A DNA stretch of 64,000 nucleotides from Nocardioides sp. Root682 (GCF_001427795.1 NZ_LMHJ01000001.1:1761664-1825663); one strand, 5' to 3'. Shown: positions 45,042 through 53,445, numbered from the stretch's first letter. Numbers and translations: made by a program. The notes: generated by a model from the sequence alone, not told the origin.

Positions 45042-46186
45042 ACGGAGGCGGCTGCGGTGGCCCCTACGCGCTCGCGGAGTGCCGGGTAGGCCTTGAGGAC
45101 CATCTCGACCAGCTCGGAACCCGGCCGCGTCAGCGGGTCGGTGACCGGGAGGCCCAGGTGCCGGTGGTGCTCGGCGATCGCGTCGGTGAGCTCCTCGGCG
45201 GTCATCTCTTCGTGGTTGATGGTGACGCCGATGACGCGGGTGTCCGCGAAGGCCTCGATCAGCTTGATCTCGCTCGCCGCGGTCGGCATCGGCATCATCG
45301 GGAAGTCTCCGAGGACCTTGCGCTTGGGAGCGTGCTGGACGATCACCCCGTCCGGGCGACTGCCCCGCAGGATGTGGCCCGAGCTCAGGTAGGCAGGGTG
45401 GCTGAGCGCGCCCTGGCCCTCGACCACGATCACGTCAGGGTCCTCGTTCTCGAACGCGAGCACCATCTGGTGCTCGACCTCGCCGGAGATGAACTGGGGG
45501 ACCATGGCGTCCAGCGCGGCGCCGTACTTGCCGCCCTGGATCAGGGTGGTCTGGCCGGTGCCGACCATGACTGCCCTGATGCCCTGGTCGTTCAGTGCCT
45601 GGACCAGGATCGTCGCGGTGGTGCGCTTGCCGATCGCGCCGTCAGTGCCGAGGATCGCGATCCGCGGGCAGGTCACGTCGAAGATGCGGCCGGTGAACAG
45701 GTGCAGGTCGCGGGTGTCCTTGGGGCGTCGTACGTCGGTGATGGTGACCCCGGCGATGAGCGCGGCAGCCACGAACTCGGCGTCGTCGTTGAGGAACTCG
45801 TGCAGGCCGTTGATGATGTGCATGCCGCGGGCGATGCCGTCGAGCAGCACGACGCGCTGCGTGTCGGAGAGCAGGCCGTCGGCCGGGGCGACCCCGCAGA
45901 TCAGGTAGTCCGGGACGTGGCCGGCGTGCGCGATCGACTCACGCAGGGATGCCAGCACCGGGATGCCGTTCGGGACGCTGTCCAGGAACTGACCGGAGTC
46001 GACGCCGGCCCGGGTGCTGTCGATGACGCTCAGCACGTCGTACTTCTCGGAGTGCCGGACCAGGCCGTTGGCGGTCTTGCCGTCCTGCTCGCCGAACTGG
46101 GCCTCGCAGTAGACCACCGCGGTCGACCCGACCGGCAGGCCGAGCGGCGGGGCAGGGACGTCGGCATCGCGCGTGAGCACAGACAA
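45038..46186 (-). CDS. DUF1611 family protein (DgcN-like)
   Basis: This 382-residue protein matches DUF1611. Its C-terminal half has a P-loop-like TDGAIGKRTTA near residue 180 and VEGQGALSHPAY near 255. A member called DgcN N-acetylates D-glutamate during D-glutamate breakdown in marine bacteria (from memory). Paired with a racemase-family enzyme, D-amino acid metabolism is likely (inference). The start is TTG at 46186 with GAGG 7 bases upstream. Confidence 0.78.
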   Translation of the reverse strand: MSVLTRDADVPAPPLGLPVGSTAVVYCEAQFGEQDGKTANGLVRHSEKYDVLSVIDSTRAGVDSGQFLDSVPNGIPVLASLRESIAHAGHVPDYLICGVAPADGLLSDTQRVVLLDGIARGMHIINGLHEFLNDDAEFVAAALIAGVTITDVRRPKDTRDLHLFTGRIFDVTCPRIAILGTDGAIGKRTTATILVQALNDQGIRAVMVGTGQTTLIQGGKYGAALDAMVPQFISGEVEHQMVLAFENEDPDVIVVEGQGALSHPAYLSSGHILRGSRPDGVIVQHAPKRKVLGDFPMMPMPTAASEIKLIEAFADTRVIGVTINHEEMTAEELTDAIAEHHRHLGLPVTDPLTRPGSELVEMVLKAYPALRERVGATAAASV

Positions 46187-46285
46187 GGTGATTCCTCTGA
46201 TCGGCTCAGAGGAGGCGACGGGCTTCGTGGCCGGGCCTTGGGCCCAACGGTCAACGAGGCGTCTGCCCTGAGGTGGCCGACAAGA

Positions 46286-46306
46286 GTGTCGACACCTTGA
46301 CTGTAG
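46286..46306 (-). promoter_or_regulatory. candidate promoter with palindromic operator for the racemase operon
   Basis: TACAGT at 46305-46300 on the minus strand could be a -10. The perfect palindrome GTGTCGACAC (46286-46295) would lie over the transcription start, as expected of a repressor site. Confidence 0.35.
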
Positions 46307-46369
46307 CCGCCGAACCTCGAAATCCCGCCTCGGCGGTGCCCTCCACCCGCCGTGCGGAGCGCGCTTGGC

Positions 46370-46375
46370 TACAGT
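46370..46375 (+). promoter_or_regulatory. possible -10 element of tRNA-Lys
   Basis: TACAGT lies about 16 bases before the tRNA 5' end, a suitable distance for a short pre-tRNA leader. Confidence 0.3.
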
Positions 46376-46391
46376 TCCCCGGTACCGATCT

Positions 46392-46464
46392 GGGCCCCTA
46401 GCTCAATTGGCAGAGCAGGAGACTTTTAATCTCTTGGTTGTGGGTTCGAGTCCCACGGGGCCTA
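46392..46464 (+). tRNA. tRNA-Lys (anticodon TTT)
   Basis: The 73-base cloverleaf has acceptor arms GGGCCCC and GGGGCCT, a D arm with GCTC/GAGC-like pairing, the anticodon loop CTTTTAA (TTT), and the T arm GTGGG-TTCGAGT-CCCAC. The first acceptor pair is G-U. CCA is not encoded. Confidence 0.95.
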
Positions 46465-46483
46465 CTGGAGGCTGATTTTTCGC

Positions 46484-46903
46484 CTACTCGTCACGCTGGG
46501 CCGCGCAGTCGGCGCACAGGCCCACCAGCTCGACGGTGTGGCTGACGTCGACGAAGCCGTGATCGTCCGCGACGGCGTGTGCCCACTTCTCGACGGCCGA
46601 GCCGGTGATCTCCACGGTCCGCCCGCAGGAGCGGCAGACCAGGTGGTGATGGTGGGAGGTGCTGCACCGGCGGTACGTCGTCTCGCCCGCCGGGGTGTGT
46701 CGTACGTCGACGTCGCCTGCGTCGGCCATCGCCTGGAGGGTCCGGTAGACGGTGGCCAGGCCGACCTTCTCCCCGGCCTGCCGCAGGCTGTCGTGGATCT
46801 CCTGGGCGCTCTGGAAGTCCACCCCCGCACGCAGGGCGTCGGTGATGGCCAACCGCTGCCGCGTCGGACGCAGGGAGCTCGCTCGCTCGTCGATGCCGGA
46901 CAT
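46484..46903 (-). CDS. Fur-family metal regulator (Zur-like)
   Basis: This 139-residue protein has the Fur winged helix, RPTRQRLAITDAL near residue 12 and SAQEIHDSLRQAGEKVGLATVYRTLQ shortened here to its core VGLATVYRTLQ. HHHHLVCRSCG near 87 and CADC at the end are the two CxxC pairs that hold structural zinc. The short length and pattern fit Zur rather than Fur. GGAGG lies 6 bases before the ATG at 46903. It is convergent with tRNA-Lys. The metal it senses cannot be proven from sequence. Confidence 0.85.
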   Translation of the reverse strand: MSGIDERASSLRPTRQRLAITDALRAGVDFQSAQEIHDSLRQAGEKVGLATVYRTLQAMADAGDVDVRHTPAGETTYRRCSTSHHHHLVCRSCGRTVEITGSAVEKWAHAVADDHGFVDVSHTVELVGLCADCAAQRDE

Positions 46904-47074
46904 CACTCACCTCCAGGAAATGGGAACCGATCTCAATCTACCCGCCCAGCGATGCCGTCGAAGGACCAGTCCATCTAGTCACAACGGGCCATGCTGAGGG
47001 GTCCTTCGAACCCAAGACGAGGAACTTCTTGCGGAGTACGCTCGACCGTGGGAGAGGGAAGGGAGGACTCTGTC

Positions 47075-48199
47075 ATGGGGAGCAATGACGAGTTCGGACC
47101 GGACACTGAAACTATTCGTGCCTGGTTGAACAAGCGCGCCAGCTACGCGAAGGACGCCCGGGTGATCGGAGCGCCTCGCGGTGGCGGCGGCGTGGCGACC
47201 GCTACGGCACCCCCGCCGACCGCTTCCCGGGTCGAGGCCACGCGCGAACCCTTCGCGAAGCCGACCCTGCCCGCCGGACCCGACAGCACCTCCGCGGGCC
47301 GCTCGGTCCTCGCCGCCCTCGGCGTGGAGGACAGCACACCCCCGGTGGTCGAGCCGGCCACCAGCGTCGACACCACCGCCGCCGGGCGTTCGGTCGTCGA
47401 CGCCTTGAACGGCTCCGCCGAGTCGCCGCGGCGCGAAGCCCGGGCCAGGGCCAAGCAGGACAAGCAGCCGAAGCCGGACAAGCAGGTCGAGCAGGCCGAG
47501 CGGACCGAGAAGCGCAAGCCCGCCCCCCGCCCGAGCCGCGGACCCACCGTCCGCGTCACCCGGCCGGCTCCGTCGGCCGGCTCCACGACACGCGACGAGT
47601 CCGGTACCACGACGCCTGCGCGCGCGCCGTCCCTCGTGCCCACCACGGCCACTCCCCAGGTCCGGCAGAGCCGCTGGACCGAGCCCGAGGAGCACCTCAA
47701 CGCGAACCACGCCACCACGGACGCGGACTTCCCGGCTCGCGGCACCGCCCGGCGGGTGCTGTCGCTGGTCCTGCTCGCCGCACTGGCGGCGACCGCCGCG
47801 ACGTCGTACGTCGCCTACCAGGACCGAACGGTGGCCGCCCTCGGCATCGCCGGGACGCTGGGCTTCCTGACGCTCGTGGTGTGGGCCGTGCGCGCGGGTT
47901 CCACGACCACGAAGATGTCGATCCGCCGCGGCAAGCTGTCGATCGAGCGCGGCGGGCACGTCGACCTGATCGACGTGGGCAGCTCCTACACGCCGATCGC
48001 GATCATCGGCGAACCCGGCCACCGCCGCTGGACCGTCCTGATCGAGCGCCGGGGGATGCCGCTGGTGGTCATCAACTCCTCGATGGTCGACCCGCACTGG
48101 TTCACCAGCGCGCTCTACCGCCTGCGCCCCGAGCTGCGGCCGGGCGCTGCCGAGGACGACGACTACGCCGACGACGACACCTACGCCGGGAGTGTCTGA
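47075..48199 (+). CDS. membrane protein with shared C-terminal module (third paralog)
   Basis: I do not recognise this 374-residue protein. Residues 1-225 are hydrophilic and probably disordered, with two copies of AGRSVxxAL near 75 and 102. Two membrane helices follow at about 228-275, then an 85-residue tail with RRWTVLIERRG and SSMVDP near 336 and RPEL near 350. That tail matches the ends of the proteins at 20592 and 25097. The ATG at 47075 has GGGAGG at 47061-47066. An earlier in-frame ATG at 46991 lacks a site. It is upstream of the thioesterase gene but 81 bases away. Confidence 0.78.
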   Translation: MGSNDEFGPDTETIRAWLNKRASYAKDARVIGAPRGGGGVATATAPPPTASRVEATREPFAKPTLPAGPDSTSAGRSVLAALGVEDSTPPVVEPATSVDTTAAGRSVVDALNGSAESPRREARARAKQDKQPKPDKQVEQAERTEKRKPAPRPSRGPTVRVTRPAPSAGSTTRDESGTTTPARAPSLVPTTATPQVRQSRWTEPEEHLNANHATTDADFPARGTARRVLSLVLLAALAATAATSYVAYQDRTVAALGIAGTLGFLTLVVWAVRAGSTTTKMSIRRGKLSIERGGHVDLIDVGSSYTPIAIIGEPGHRRWTVLIERRGMPLVVINSSMVDPHWFTSALYRLRPELRPGAAEDDDYADDDTYAGSV

Positions 48200-48256
48200 G
48201 CCGCACCGGGTTCGGTCCGGGCTCCCGCTCTCCGGGGTCGCGAACCGGCGCCAAAC

Positions 48257-48274
48257 GAGAACGTGTTCTATTCT
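48257..48274 (+). promoter_or_regulatory. KstR-like operator overlapping the thioesterase promoter
   Basis: GAGAACGTGTTCTA (48257-48270) matches the KstR consensus TNNAACNNGTTNNA at all positions except the first. It overlaps TATTCT (48269-48274), which lies 6 bases before the ATG at 48281 as a leaderless -10. A bound TetR-type repressor would block transcription. Confidence 0.55.
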
Positions 48275-48280
48275 GGTTCG

Positions 48281-48964
48281 ATGAGCTGGCCCTTCGCTGT
48301 TGACGACACCCCGGACGCCGTGGTCGACGAGGAAGCCGCGGTCTGGCGGCCCTTCACCCACTCCGTGCGCGAGCTCATCGATGCCTGCGTGCAGAGCGCC
48401 GTGGACCTGGACGAGGTCCGCGCCGCCCAGGCAGACGTGGATGCCGCCGTCGCACGCCTCAACAAGGCCCGGATGGCCGCCACGCTCGGCCAGGCGCACA
48501 GCCCGTCGGGCCGCCGCCGGCCGTGGGGCAACCCGGTGATCGGCCTGCGCAATCCCATCGCACCTCCCCTCGAGGTCCACAGCGATCCCTCGGGGCGCGC
48601 CGAGTGCGACTTCCACTGCGGGGCGGCGTACGAGGGACCACCCGGACTCGTCCACGGCGGCGTGGTGTCGCTGATCCTCGACCAGGTGCTCGGCCACGCC
48701 GTCGGGGCAACTGGTCGCCCGGGCATGACCGGGACGCTCACCATCGTCTACCGCAAGGGCACCCCGTTGGGCGACCTGCGCATCGAGGCACAGGTCGACC
48801 GTCGCGACGACGTGAAGACCTGGGCAAGCGCCCGGATCATCGGTCCGGACGGTGTGACCGCGGAGGCCGAGGGCGTGTTCCTTCTCCCGCGCGCGATTCG
48901 CGAGCGACTGGCCCAGGCCGAGGCGGAAGGGATCTCCCTCCCGATGCCCGAGATCCTGGAGTGA
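48281..48964 (+). CDS. hotdog-fold acyl-CoA thioesterase-like protein
   Basis: This 227-residue protein has a C-terminal hotdog fold of the PaaI/THEM4 type. GLVHGGVVSLILDQ near residue 125 is the active-site helix, and GTLTIVYRKGTPLG follows. The N-terminal 90 residues are helical and unfamiliar. It probably hydrolyses acyl-CoA thioesters. A KstR-like operator over its leaderless promoter links it to lipid or sterol catabolism (inference). It ends 9 bases before the convergent ndh gene. Confidence 0.8.
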   Translation: MSWPFAVDDTPDAVVDEEAAVWRPFTHSVRELIDACVQSAVDLDEVRAAQADVDAAVARLNKARMAATLGQAHSPSGRRRPWGNPVIGLRNPIAPPLEVHSDPSGRAECDFHCGAAYEGPPGLVHGGVVSLILDQVLGHAVGATGRPGMTGTLTIVYRKGTPLGDLRIEAQVDRRDDVKTWASARIIGPDGVTAEAEGVFLLPRAIRERLAQAEAEGISLPMPEILE

Positions 48965-48973
48965 GCCGTTCGC

Positions 48974-50461
48974 TCAGACCTTGACGCCGCGCTTGTTCTC
49001 GTCGCTCAACCGGGCCTCTTCGGCTGCCTGCGCCTCGAGCTCGGCGCGGCGCCGCTCGGCGTCGTCGAACTCACCGGGCTGGGACACGAGGTCCGTCGCT
49101 CCGCGAGCCAGGCGCTGCAGGGCCACGCGGGCAAAGATCTGCTGCTCGGTCGAGGTGCGCTCCGAGCGGCCGGTGCCGATGAACGAGATCAGCCAGTGGA
49201 GCACGGCCGTGAACTGGTTCTTGAAGCCGGTGATGTAGAAGAGGTGCACGACCAGCCACATCAGCCAGGCGATGACACCGGTCAGGCGCAGTCGACCCAC
49301 CATCGCGACCGCGCGGAAGCGGCTGATGATCGCCATGGAGCCCTTGTCGAAGTACTTGAACGGCGACTGGGCGGGCTTGCCCTTGAGCCGGCCGTCGATC
49401 TCCTTGGCGGCGTACTTCGCACCCTGGATGGCCACCTGGGCCACACCGGGAAGGTTGTCGAGGGAGATCATGTCGCCGACGACGAACACCTCGGGGTAGC
49501 CCGGGAGCGTGAGGTCGGGGTTGACCGCGATCCGGCCCGCGCGGTCGAGCGGCGCGCCGGTCTGGGCCGACAGCTGCTTGCCCAGTGCGTTGGCCTGGAC
49601 CCCTGCGGCCCACACCTTCGCGACGGCGTCGATGCGCTTCTCGGTGCCGTCCTTGTACTTGACGACCAGGCCCCGCTCGTCGACCTGCGACACGAGCGCA
49701 CCGAGCATGACCTCGACGCCGAGCTTCTCCAGCTTCTCCTGGGTCCACTTGCCGAGCTTGGCGCCGAACGGCGGCAGCACCTGGGGCGCTGCGTCGACGA
49801 GGATGACGCGGGCCTTGCGGGTGGTGATCGCCCGGAAGTCCCGGGTCAGCGTGCGGTGGGCGAGCTCGGCGATCTGGCCGGCCATCTCCACACCGGTCGG
49901 ACCGGCGCCGACCACGACGAACGTCAGCAGGTGGTCGACGTTCTCGCCGCGCGAGGCGCCCAGCTCGGCCATCTCGAAGGCGCCGAAGATCCGCCCGCGC
50001 AGCTCGAGGGCGTCGTCGATGCTCTTCATGCCGGGCGCGAACTCGGCGAAGTGGTCGTTGCCGAAGTAGGACTGGCCCGCTCCGGCCGCCACGATCAGCG
50101 AGTCGTAGGGCGTCACGAGCTCGCGACCGAGCACGTGCGAGGTGATCAGGCGGTTCTCGAGGTCCACGGTGGTGACCTCACCCAGGAGCACCTGGGCGTT
50201 CTCCTGGTTCGCCAGGACCTCGCGGGTCGGCGGGGCGATCTCGCCCTCGGAGAGGATGCCGGTCGCCACCTGGTAGAGCAGCGGCTGGAAGAGGTGATGG
50301 GTCGTCTTCGCAATCATGGTCACGTCGACGTCCGCCTTGCGGAGCGCCTTGGTGCCGAAGAGTCCGCCGAACCCGGAGCCGATGATCACGACCTGGTGGC
50401 GGTCGGACCGGCGCACGATCGCGCGATCCGACATTTCCGGCGTGATGTCGCCTGCTGCCAT
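48974..50461 (-). CDS. ndh: type II NADH dehydrogenase
   Basis: This 495-residue flavoprotein passes electrons from NADH to quinone without pumping protons. VVIIGSGFGGLFG near residue 22 binds FAD and VVVGAGPTGVEMAG near 175 binds NADH. The C-terminus has hydrophobic segments near 390-425 (GVIAWLMWLVVHLFYITGF) typical of membrane-bound actinobacterial Ndh. AGGAGG lies 6-7 bases before the ATG at 50461. A longer frame to 50578 lacks a site. Confidence 0.92.
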   Translation of the reverse strand: MAAGDITPEMSDRAIVRRSDRHQVVIIGSGFGGLFGTKALRKADVDVTMIAKTTHHLFQPLLYQVATGILSEGEIAPPTREVLANQENAQVLLGEVTTVDLENRLITSHVLGRELVTPYDSLIVAAGAGQSYFGNDHFAEFAPGMKSIDDALELRGRIFGAFEMAELGASRGENVDHLLTFVVVGAGPTGVEMAGQIAELAHRTLTRDFRAITTRKARVILVDAAPQVLPPFGAKLGKWTQEKLEKLGVEVMLGALVSQVDERGLVVKYKDGTEKRIDAVAKVWAAGVQANALGKQLSAQTGAPLDRAGRIAVNPDLTLPGYPEVFVVGDMISLDNLPGVAQVAIQGAKYAAKEIDGRLKGKPAQSPFKYFDKGSMAIISRFRAVAMVGRLRLTGVIAWLMWLVVHLFYITGFKNQFTAVLHWLISFIGTGRSERTSTEQQIFARVALQRLARGATDLVSQPGEFDDAERRRAELEAQAAEEARLSDENKRGVKV

Positions 50462-50705
50462 GGCTTCCTCCTGGACGCTTGTGACGTCTCTTCGATGAAC
50501 CTCTACGGGCATTCTTCCGCCTCCGGGCCGCACGTCCCAACCCGTGGCCATCGTCTGGTCGGTCACATCCTTCGGCAACCGTCACCAAATCTCCGGATTG
50601 CTGTTGGTTTAGTTGCGAGTTCAACGGGGTATCGGCTCCGGGATCGGGACCGTGAGGAACCGACCGCAGGACTCGGGCACTGAAACCGCAGTGGAAGGTT
50701 CACCC

Positions 50706-51686
50706 GTGCAGCACCGGCAGACCCTGGAGTTGGCCCCCGGGCCGCGCAGCGTCCACGACGCGCGCCGCTGGGCTGTGGAGACCTGCCATGAAATCGACCG
50801 CCCCGAGCTCGTGGACTGCGCCGAGCTCGCCATCTCCGAGCTGGTCACCAATGCCGTCCTGCACGCCGAGGGACCGATCAGGACCCAGCTGCGCGGCACC
50901 GCCGAGCACCCCCGTTTCGAGGTGCACGACGCGACCACCATCGCGCCGCAGCCGGCGACCCGAGCCGGCGGATTCGACCTCGATGCCTTCGACCTCGACA
51001 TGTTCGACGCCCTCGACGAGGAACAGCTGCTGACGCTCACGACGGTCGGGCGTGGTCTCGACATCGTGGCCCGGGCCTCGGTGGCCTGGGGCGCCGAGAT
51101 CGAGGAGGACGGCAAGGCGGTGTGGTTCGAGCCGGCGACCGAGCTCTCGGAGACCGCCGGAGCGCCGTACCAGCTCACCTACAGCTTCGGGGCGCTCCCC
51201 GAGGAGCACACCCGCGTCGGCGAGGTCGCCGTGCAGATCAACGGTGTCCCGGTCCGCGAGTTCGGTCAGTTCCAGCGACACCACCGCGACCTGCGCCGCG
51301 AGATCCGCCTGCTCGCCCTCGCCCACGAGCAGGACTACCCGCTCGCCCGGGTGCTCTCCGAGCACTTCGACGCGCTCGAGCGTCCGCTGCGCGCCAACAT
51401 GGGTCGCGAACAGGTCGACACCGCCCACGCGGGCGGTCACGCGGCCGTGGACCTGCGCCTGCGGATGCCGCGAGAGGCCGCACGCCAGATCGGCGGGCTC
51501 GTCGACCTGCTGGACGCTGCCGACGACTTCAGCCGCGCCCAGCGACTGCTGACCGCCCCGCGGACCCCTGAGCAGCGCGCGTTCCAGATCTGGTTCCTCG
51601 GAGAGTTCCGCCGCCAGTCGGCGGGAGCGCCGCCGGTGTCCTGGCAGGGCAACGCCGGCTCGGGCGCTCCGTCCCGCGCGCTCTGA
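50706..51686 (+). CDS. RsbW-like anti-sigma ATPase with extra C-terminal domain
   Basis: This 326-residue protein has a GHKL ATPase domain at 1-150, with the N box ELVTNAVLHA near residue 46 and the G2 region GRGLDIVARASVAWG near 117. An acidic insert of about 28 residues (FDLDAFDLDMFDALDEE) lies at 87-115 in the ATP lid. Residues 150-326 form an Arg- and Leu-rich helical domain I do not recognise. Related proteins hold sigma factors or their regulators. The GTG at 50706 has GGAAGG 7 bases upstream. It may be a stress-signalling component (inference). Confidence 0.75.
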   Translation: MQHRQTLELAPGPRSVHDARRWAVETCHEIDRPELVDCAELAISELVTNAVLHAEGPIRTQLRGTAEHPRFEVHDATTIAPQPATRAGGFDLDAFDLDMFDALDEEQLLTLTTVGRGLDIVARASVAWGAEIEEDGKAVWFEPATELSETAGAPYQLTYSFGALPEEHTRVGEVAVQINGVPVREFGQFQRHHRDLRREIRLLALAHEQDYPLARVLSEHFDALERPLRANMGREQVDTAHAGGHAAVDLRLRMPREAARQIGGLVDLLDAADDFSRAQRLLTAPRTPEQRAFQIWFLGEFRRQSAGAPPVSWQGNAGSGAPSRAL

Positions 51687-51715
51687 CCTGCGCCTGCTCG
51701 ACCACGGCCCGGCAC

Positions 51716-51721
51716 TAACCT
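51716..51721 (+). promoter_or_regulatory. candidate leaderless -10 of the crcB pair
   Basis: TAACCT is followed by exactly 6 bases and the ATG at 51728, so a fluoride riboswitch leader cannot fit here. Confidence 0.5.
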
Positions 51722-51727
51722 CACCCC

Positions 51728-52120
51728 ATGAGTCCCTCGCCGCGACTGCTGCTCGTGGTGGCCGCTGGCGGCGCCGTCGGGTCCCTGCTCCGCTACCTCG
51801 CCGGCGAGGTCGCCCCGGACGGCTCCGGGTTCCCCTGGACCACCTTCGCGATCAACGTCGCGGGGTCCACGCTCCTGGCCGGCCTGCTCCTGCTGCCGCT
51901 CGCTCGACGTTCCCCGACCTGGGCCGCGGGTCTCGGCCCCGGGGTGTTGGGTGGCTTCACGACCTTCTCGGCGACCTCTGAGCAGGGCCGCGCCCTGCTC
52001 GCCGACGGCCGTACCGGCCTGGCTGCGGCCTATCTCCTCGGCACGCTCGCCGCGTGCCTCCTCGCCGCGACCGCGGTGGGAGCGCTGGCCCCTGCCCTGC
52101 CCGTGGAGGACGAGTGGTGA
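51728..52120 (+). CDS. crcB: fluoride exporter CrcB/Fluc, subunit 1
   Basis: This 130-residue protein has four membrane helices of the CrcB/Fluc fluoride channel. GGAVGSLLRYLAGE at the start and GFTTFSATSEQ near residue 77 (central signature G-TTFS) are typical, with the conserved ATIN-type segment FAINVAGS near 39. Fluc channels export fluoride as dual-topology dimers. Here a second crcB gene overlaps by four bases, so the pair likely forms a heterodimer with opposite orientations. Confidence 0.9.
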   Translation: MSPSPRLLLVVAAGGAVGSLLRYLAGEVAPDGSGFPWTTFAINVAGSTLLAGLLLLPLARRSPTWAAGLGPGVLGGFTTFSATSEQGRALLADGRTGLAAAYLLGTLAACLLAATAVGALAPALPVEDEW

Positions 52121-52443
52121 CCGCGCTGCTGGTCGCCCTCGGTGGGGCCATCGGCGCCCCGCTCCGCTTCACCCTCGGCCAGCGGTACGACGGCCGGTGG
52201 CACCACGGGACGCTGGCGGCCAACATCGTGGCCAGCCTGGGCCTCGGCGCCTGCGTGGGCTGGTCGCTGGACGGGTCCGCGCTCGGCCTGGTCGGGACCG
52301 GATTCTGCGGCGGCCTGTCGACGTACTCGTCGCTGGCGGTGCAGGCCCGCGACCTGGGACCAGCCAGGGGCGCCGCCTACGCGGCCCTGACGATCCTGAC
52401 CGGTCTCGCCGCCTGCACGCTCGGTTTCGCTCTCGCGGGGTAG
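52117..52443 (+). CDS. crcB: fluoride exporter CrcB/Fluc, subunit 2
   Basis: This 108-residue protein is a second four-helix CrcB protein. GGAIGAPLRFTLGQ starts it, and GFCGGLSTYSSLAVQ near residue 63 is the signature with STYS. The GTG overlaps the upstream stop (GTGA), with GGAGG about 9 bases upstream. The different charge bias from subunit 1 fits an oppositely inserted partner (inference). Confidence 0.9.
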   Translation: MTALLVALGGAIGAPLRFTLGQRYDGRWHHGTLAANIVASLGLGACVGWSLDGSALGLVGTGFCGGLSTYSSLAVQARDLGPARGAAYAALTILTGLAACTLGFALAG

Positions 52444-52451
52444 TCCCTGGC

Positions 52452-52817
52452 TCAGGCGTAGCCGAGGTCGTGCAGACGGGCGTCGTCGATGCCGAAGTGG
52501 TGGGCGACCTCGTGGACGACGGTGATCCGGATCTCCTCGGCCAGGTCCGCGGCGTCGTCGCACATGTCGAGCAGCGGACCGCGGAACAGGAAGATCCGGT
52601 CGGGCAGGTGACCACCCATGGCGCTGTCGCGCTCGGTCAGCGCCACGCCGTCGTACAGGCCCAGCAGGTCGTCGGGCTCACCTTCCGGCGGCTCCTCCTC
52701 GACCAGCACGACCACGTTGTGCACCAGGCGGGCCAGCTCTTCGGGGATCCCGTCAAGAGCTGCGTCGACGAGGGCGTCGAACTCCTCGGGGCTCATCTCG
52801 ACCGGCACAGGGTTCAT
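52452..52817 (-). CDS. small zincin-like metallopeptidase family protein
   Basis: This protein of about 121 residues has HEVAHHFGIDD near residue 101, an HExxHxxGxxD zinc site. It matches the small Zincin_1/DUF1025 family found in many actinobacteria, whose substrate is unknown. It has no signal peptide. The start is taken as the ATG at 52817. An in-frame ATG at 52796 is possible because neither has a clear ribosome site. Confidence 0.8.
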   Translation of the reverse strand: MNPVPVEMSPEEFDALVDAALDGIPEELARLVHNVVVLVEEEPPEGEPDDLLGLYDGVALTERDSAMGGHLPDRIFLFRGPLLDMCDDAADLAEEIRITVVHEVAHHFGIDDARLHDLGYA

Positions 52818-52942
52818 TCTGCACGCCAGGTGTTCGCGCAGGCGTGGGGTTGGGGTCCCGCCCCTCGAGGCCGGAGGCCGCCAAAAACACCAAAGGCGAC
52901 CCGGTCTGCGATTTCCGCAGACACAGGCCACCTGAGACTTTG

Positions 52943-53016
52943 CGACCCTGACGAGACTCGAACTCGCGACCTCCGCCGTGACAGGGCGGCGCGCTAACCA
53001 ACTGCGCTACAGGGCC
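52943..53016 (-). tRNA. tRNA-Asp (anticodon GTC)
   Basis: A 74-base cloverleaf with acceptor arms GGCCCTG and CAGGGTC, anticodon loop CTGTCAC, and T arm CGAGTTCGAGTCTCG. It follows tRNA-Glu on the same strand. Confidence 0.95.
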
Positions 53017-53099
53017 TTACTTGGTACTGGTGAAGCGGTGGAACTCTAACCCAAGGTTCTCCGTGGAATCCAATCGGCAACCACTTCGAACTCAGGCCG

Positions 53100-53172
53100 T
53101 ACCCCCAACGGGATTCGAACCCGTGCTACCGCCGTGAAAGGGCGACGTCCTAGGCCGCTAGACGATGGGGGC
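53100..53172 (-). tRNA. tRNA-Glu (anticodon TTC)
   Basis: A 73-base cloverleaf with acceptor arms GCCCCCA and TGGGGGT (first pair G-U), anticodon loop CTTTCAC, and T arm CGGGTTCGAATCCCG. It is transcribed before tRNA-Asp, 83 bases away. Confidence 0.95.
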
Positions 53173-53327
53173 CCTGCCACGCCAGACCGGAGTCAGGCAC
53201 GGCCGGGACAGCATAGTGCGACCACGCGCGAAGCACCCAACTGCCATCGCGTGCGGGCCCACCCACGGCCACTGTCGCCCTCACTTTCGTACGACGGCAC
53301 CCCCTCCGGTAAGGTTTGCGACTGCCT

Positions 53328-53401
53328 GGCCAGGTAGCTCAGTTGGTACGAGCGATCGACTGAAACTCGATAGGTCGGCGGTTCGACCCCGCCCCTGGCC
53401 A
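53328..53401 (+). tRNA. tRNA-Phe (anticodon GAA)
   Basis: A 74-base cloverleaf with acceptor arms GGCCAGG and CCTGGCC, anticodon stem ATCGA/TCGAT with loop CTGAAAC, and T arm GGCGG-TTCGACC-CCGCC. It is divergent from the Glu-Asp pair. Confidence 0.95.
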
Positions 53402-53410
53402 CAGCGCAGA

Positions 53411-53445
53411 CGAACACCCCCGTCGGTCTCCGGCGGGGGTGTTCG
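53411..53445 (+). terminator. terminator of tRNA-Phe
   Basis: CGAACACCCCCGTC and GGCGGGGGTGTTCG form a 14-bp stem (one G-U pair) with a 7-base loop, 10 bases after the tRNA. Confidence 0.8.

Noticed and set aside
46907-47074. Zur or Fur box before the Fur-family gene
   Set aside because: No good match to the AT-rich palindromes known for these regulators was seen.
51687-51727. Fluoride riboswitch before crcB
   Set aside because: A -10 element 6 bases from the ATG leaves no leader for a riboswitch, and none of its sequence features is present.
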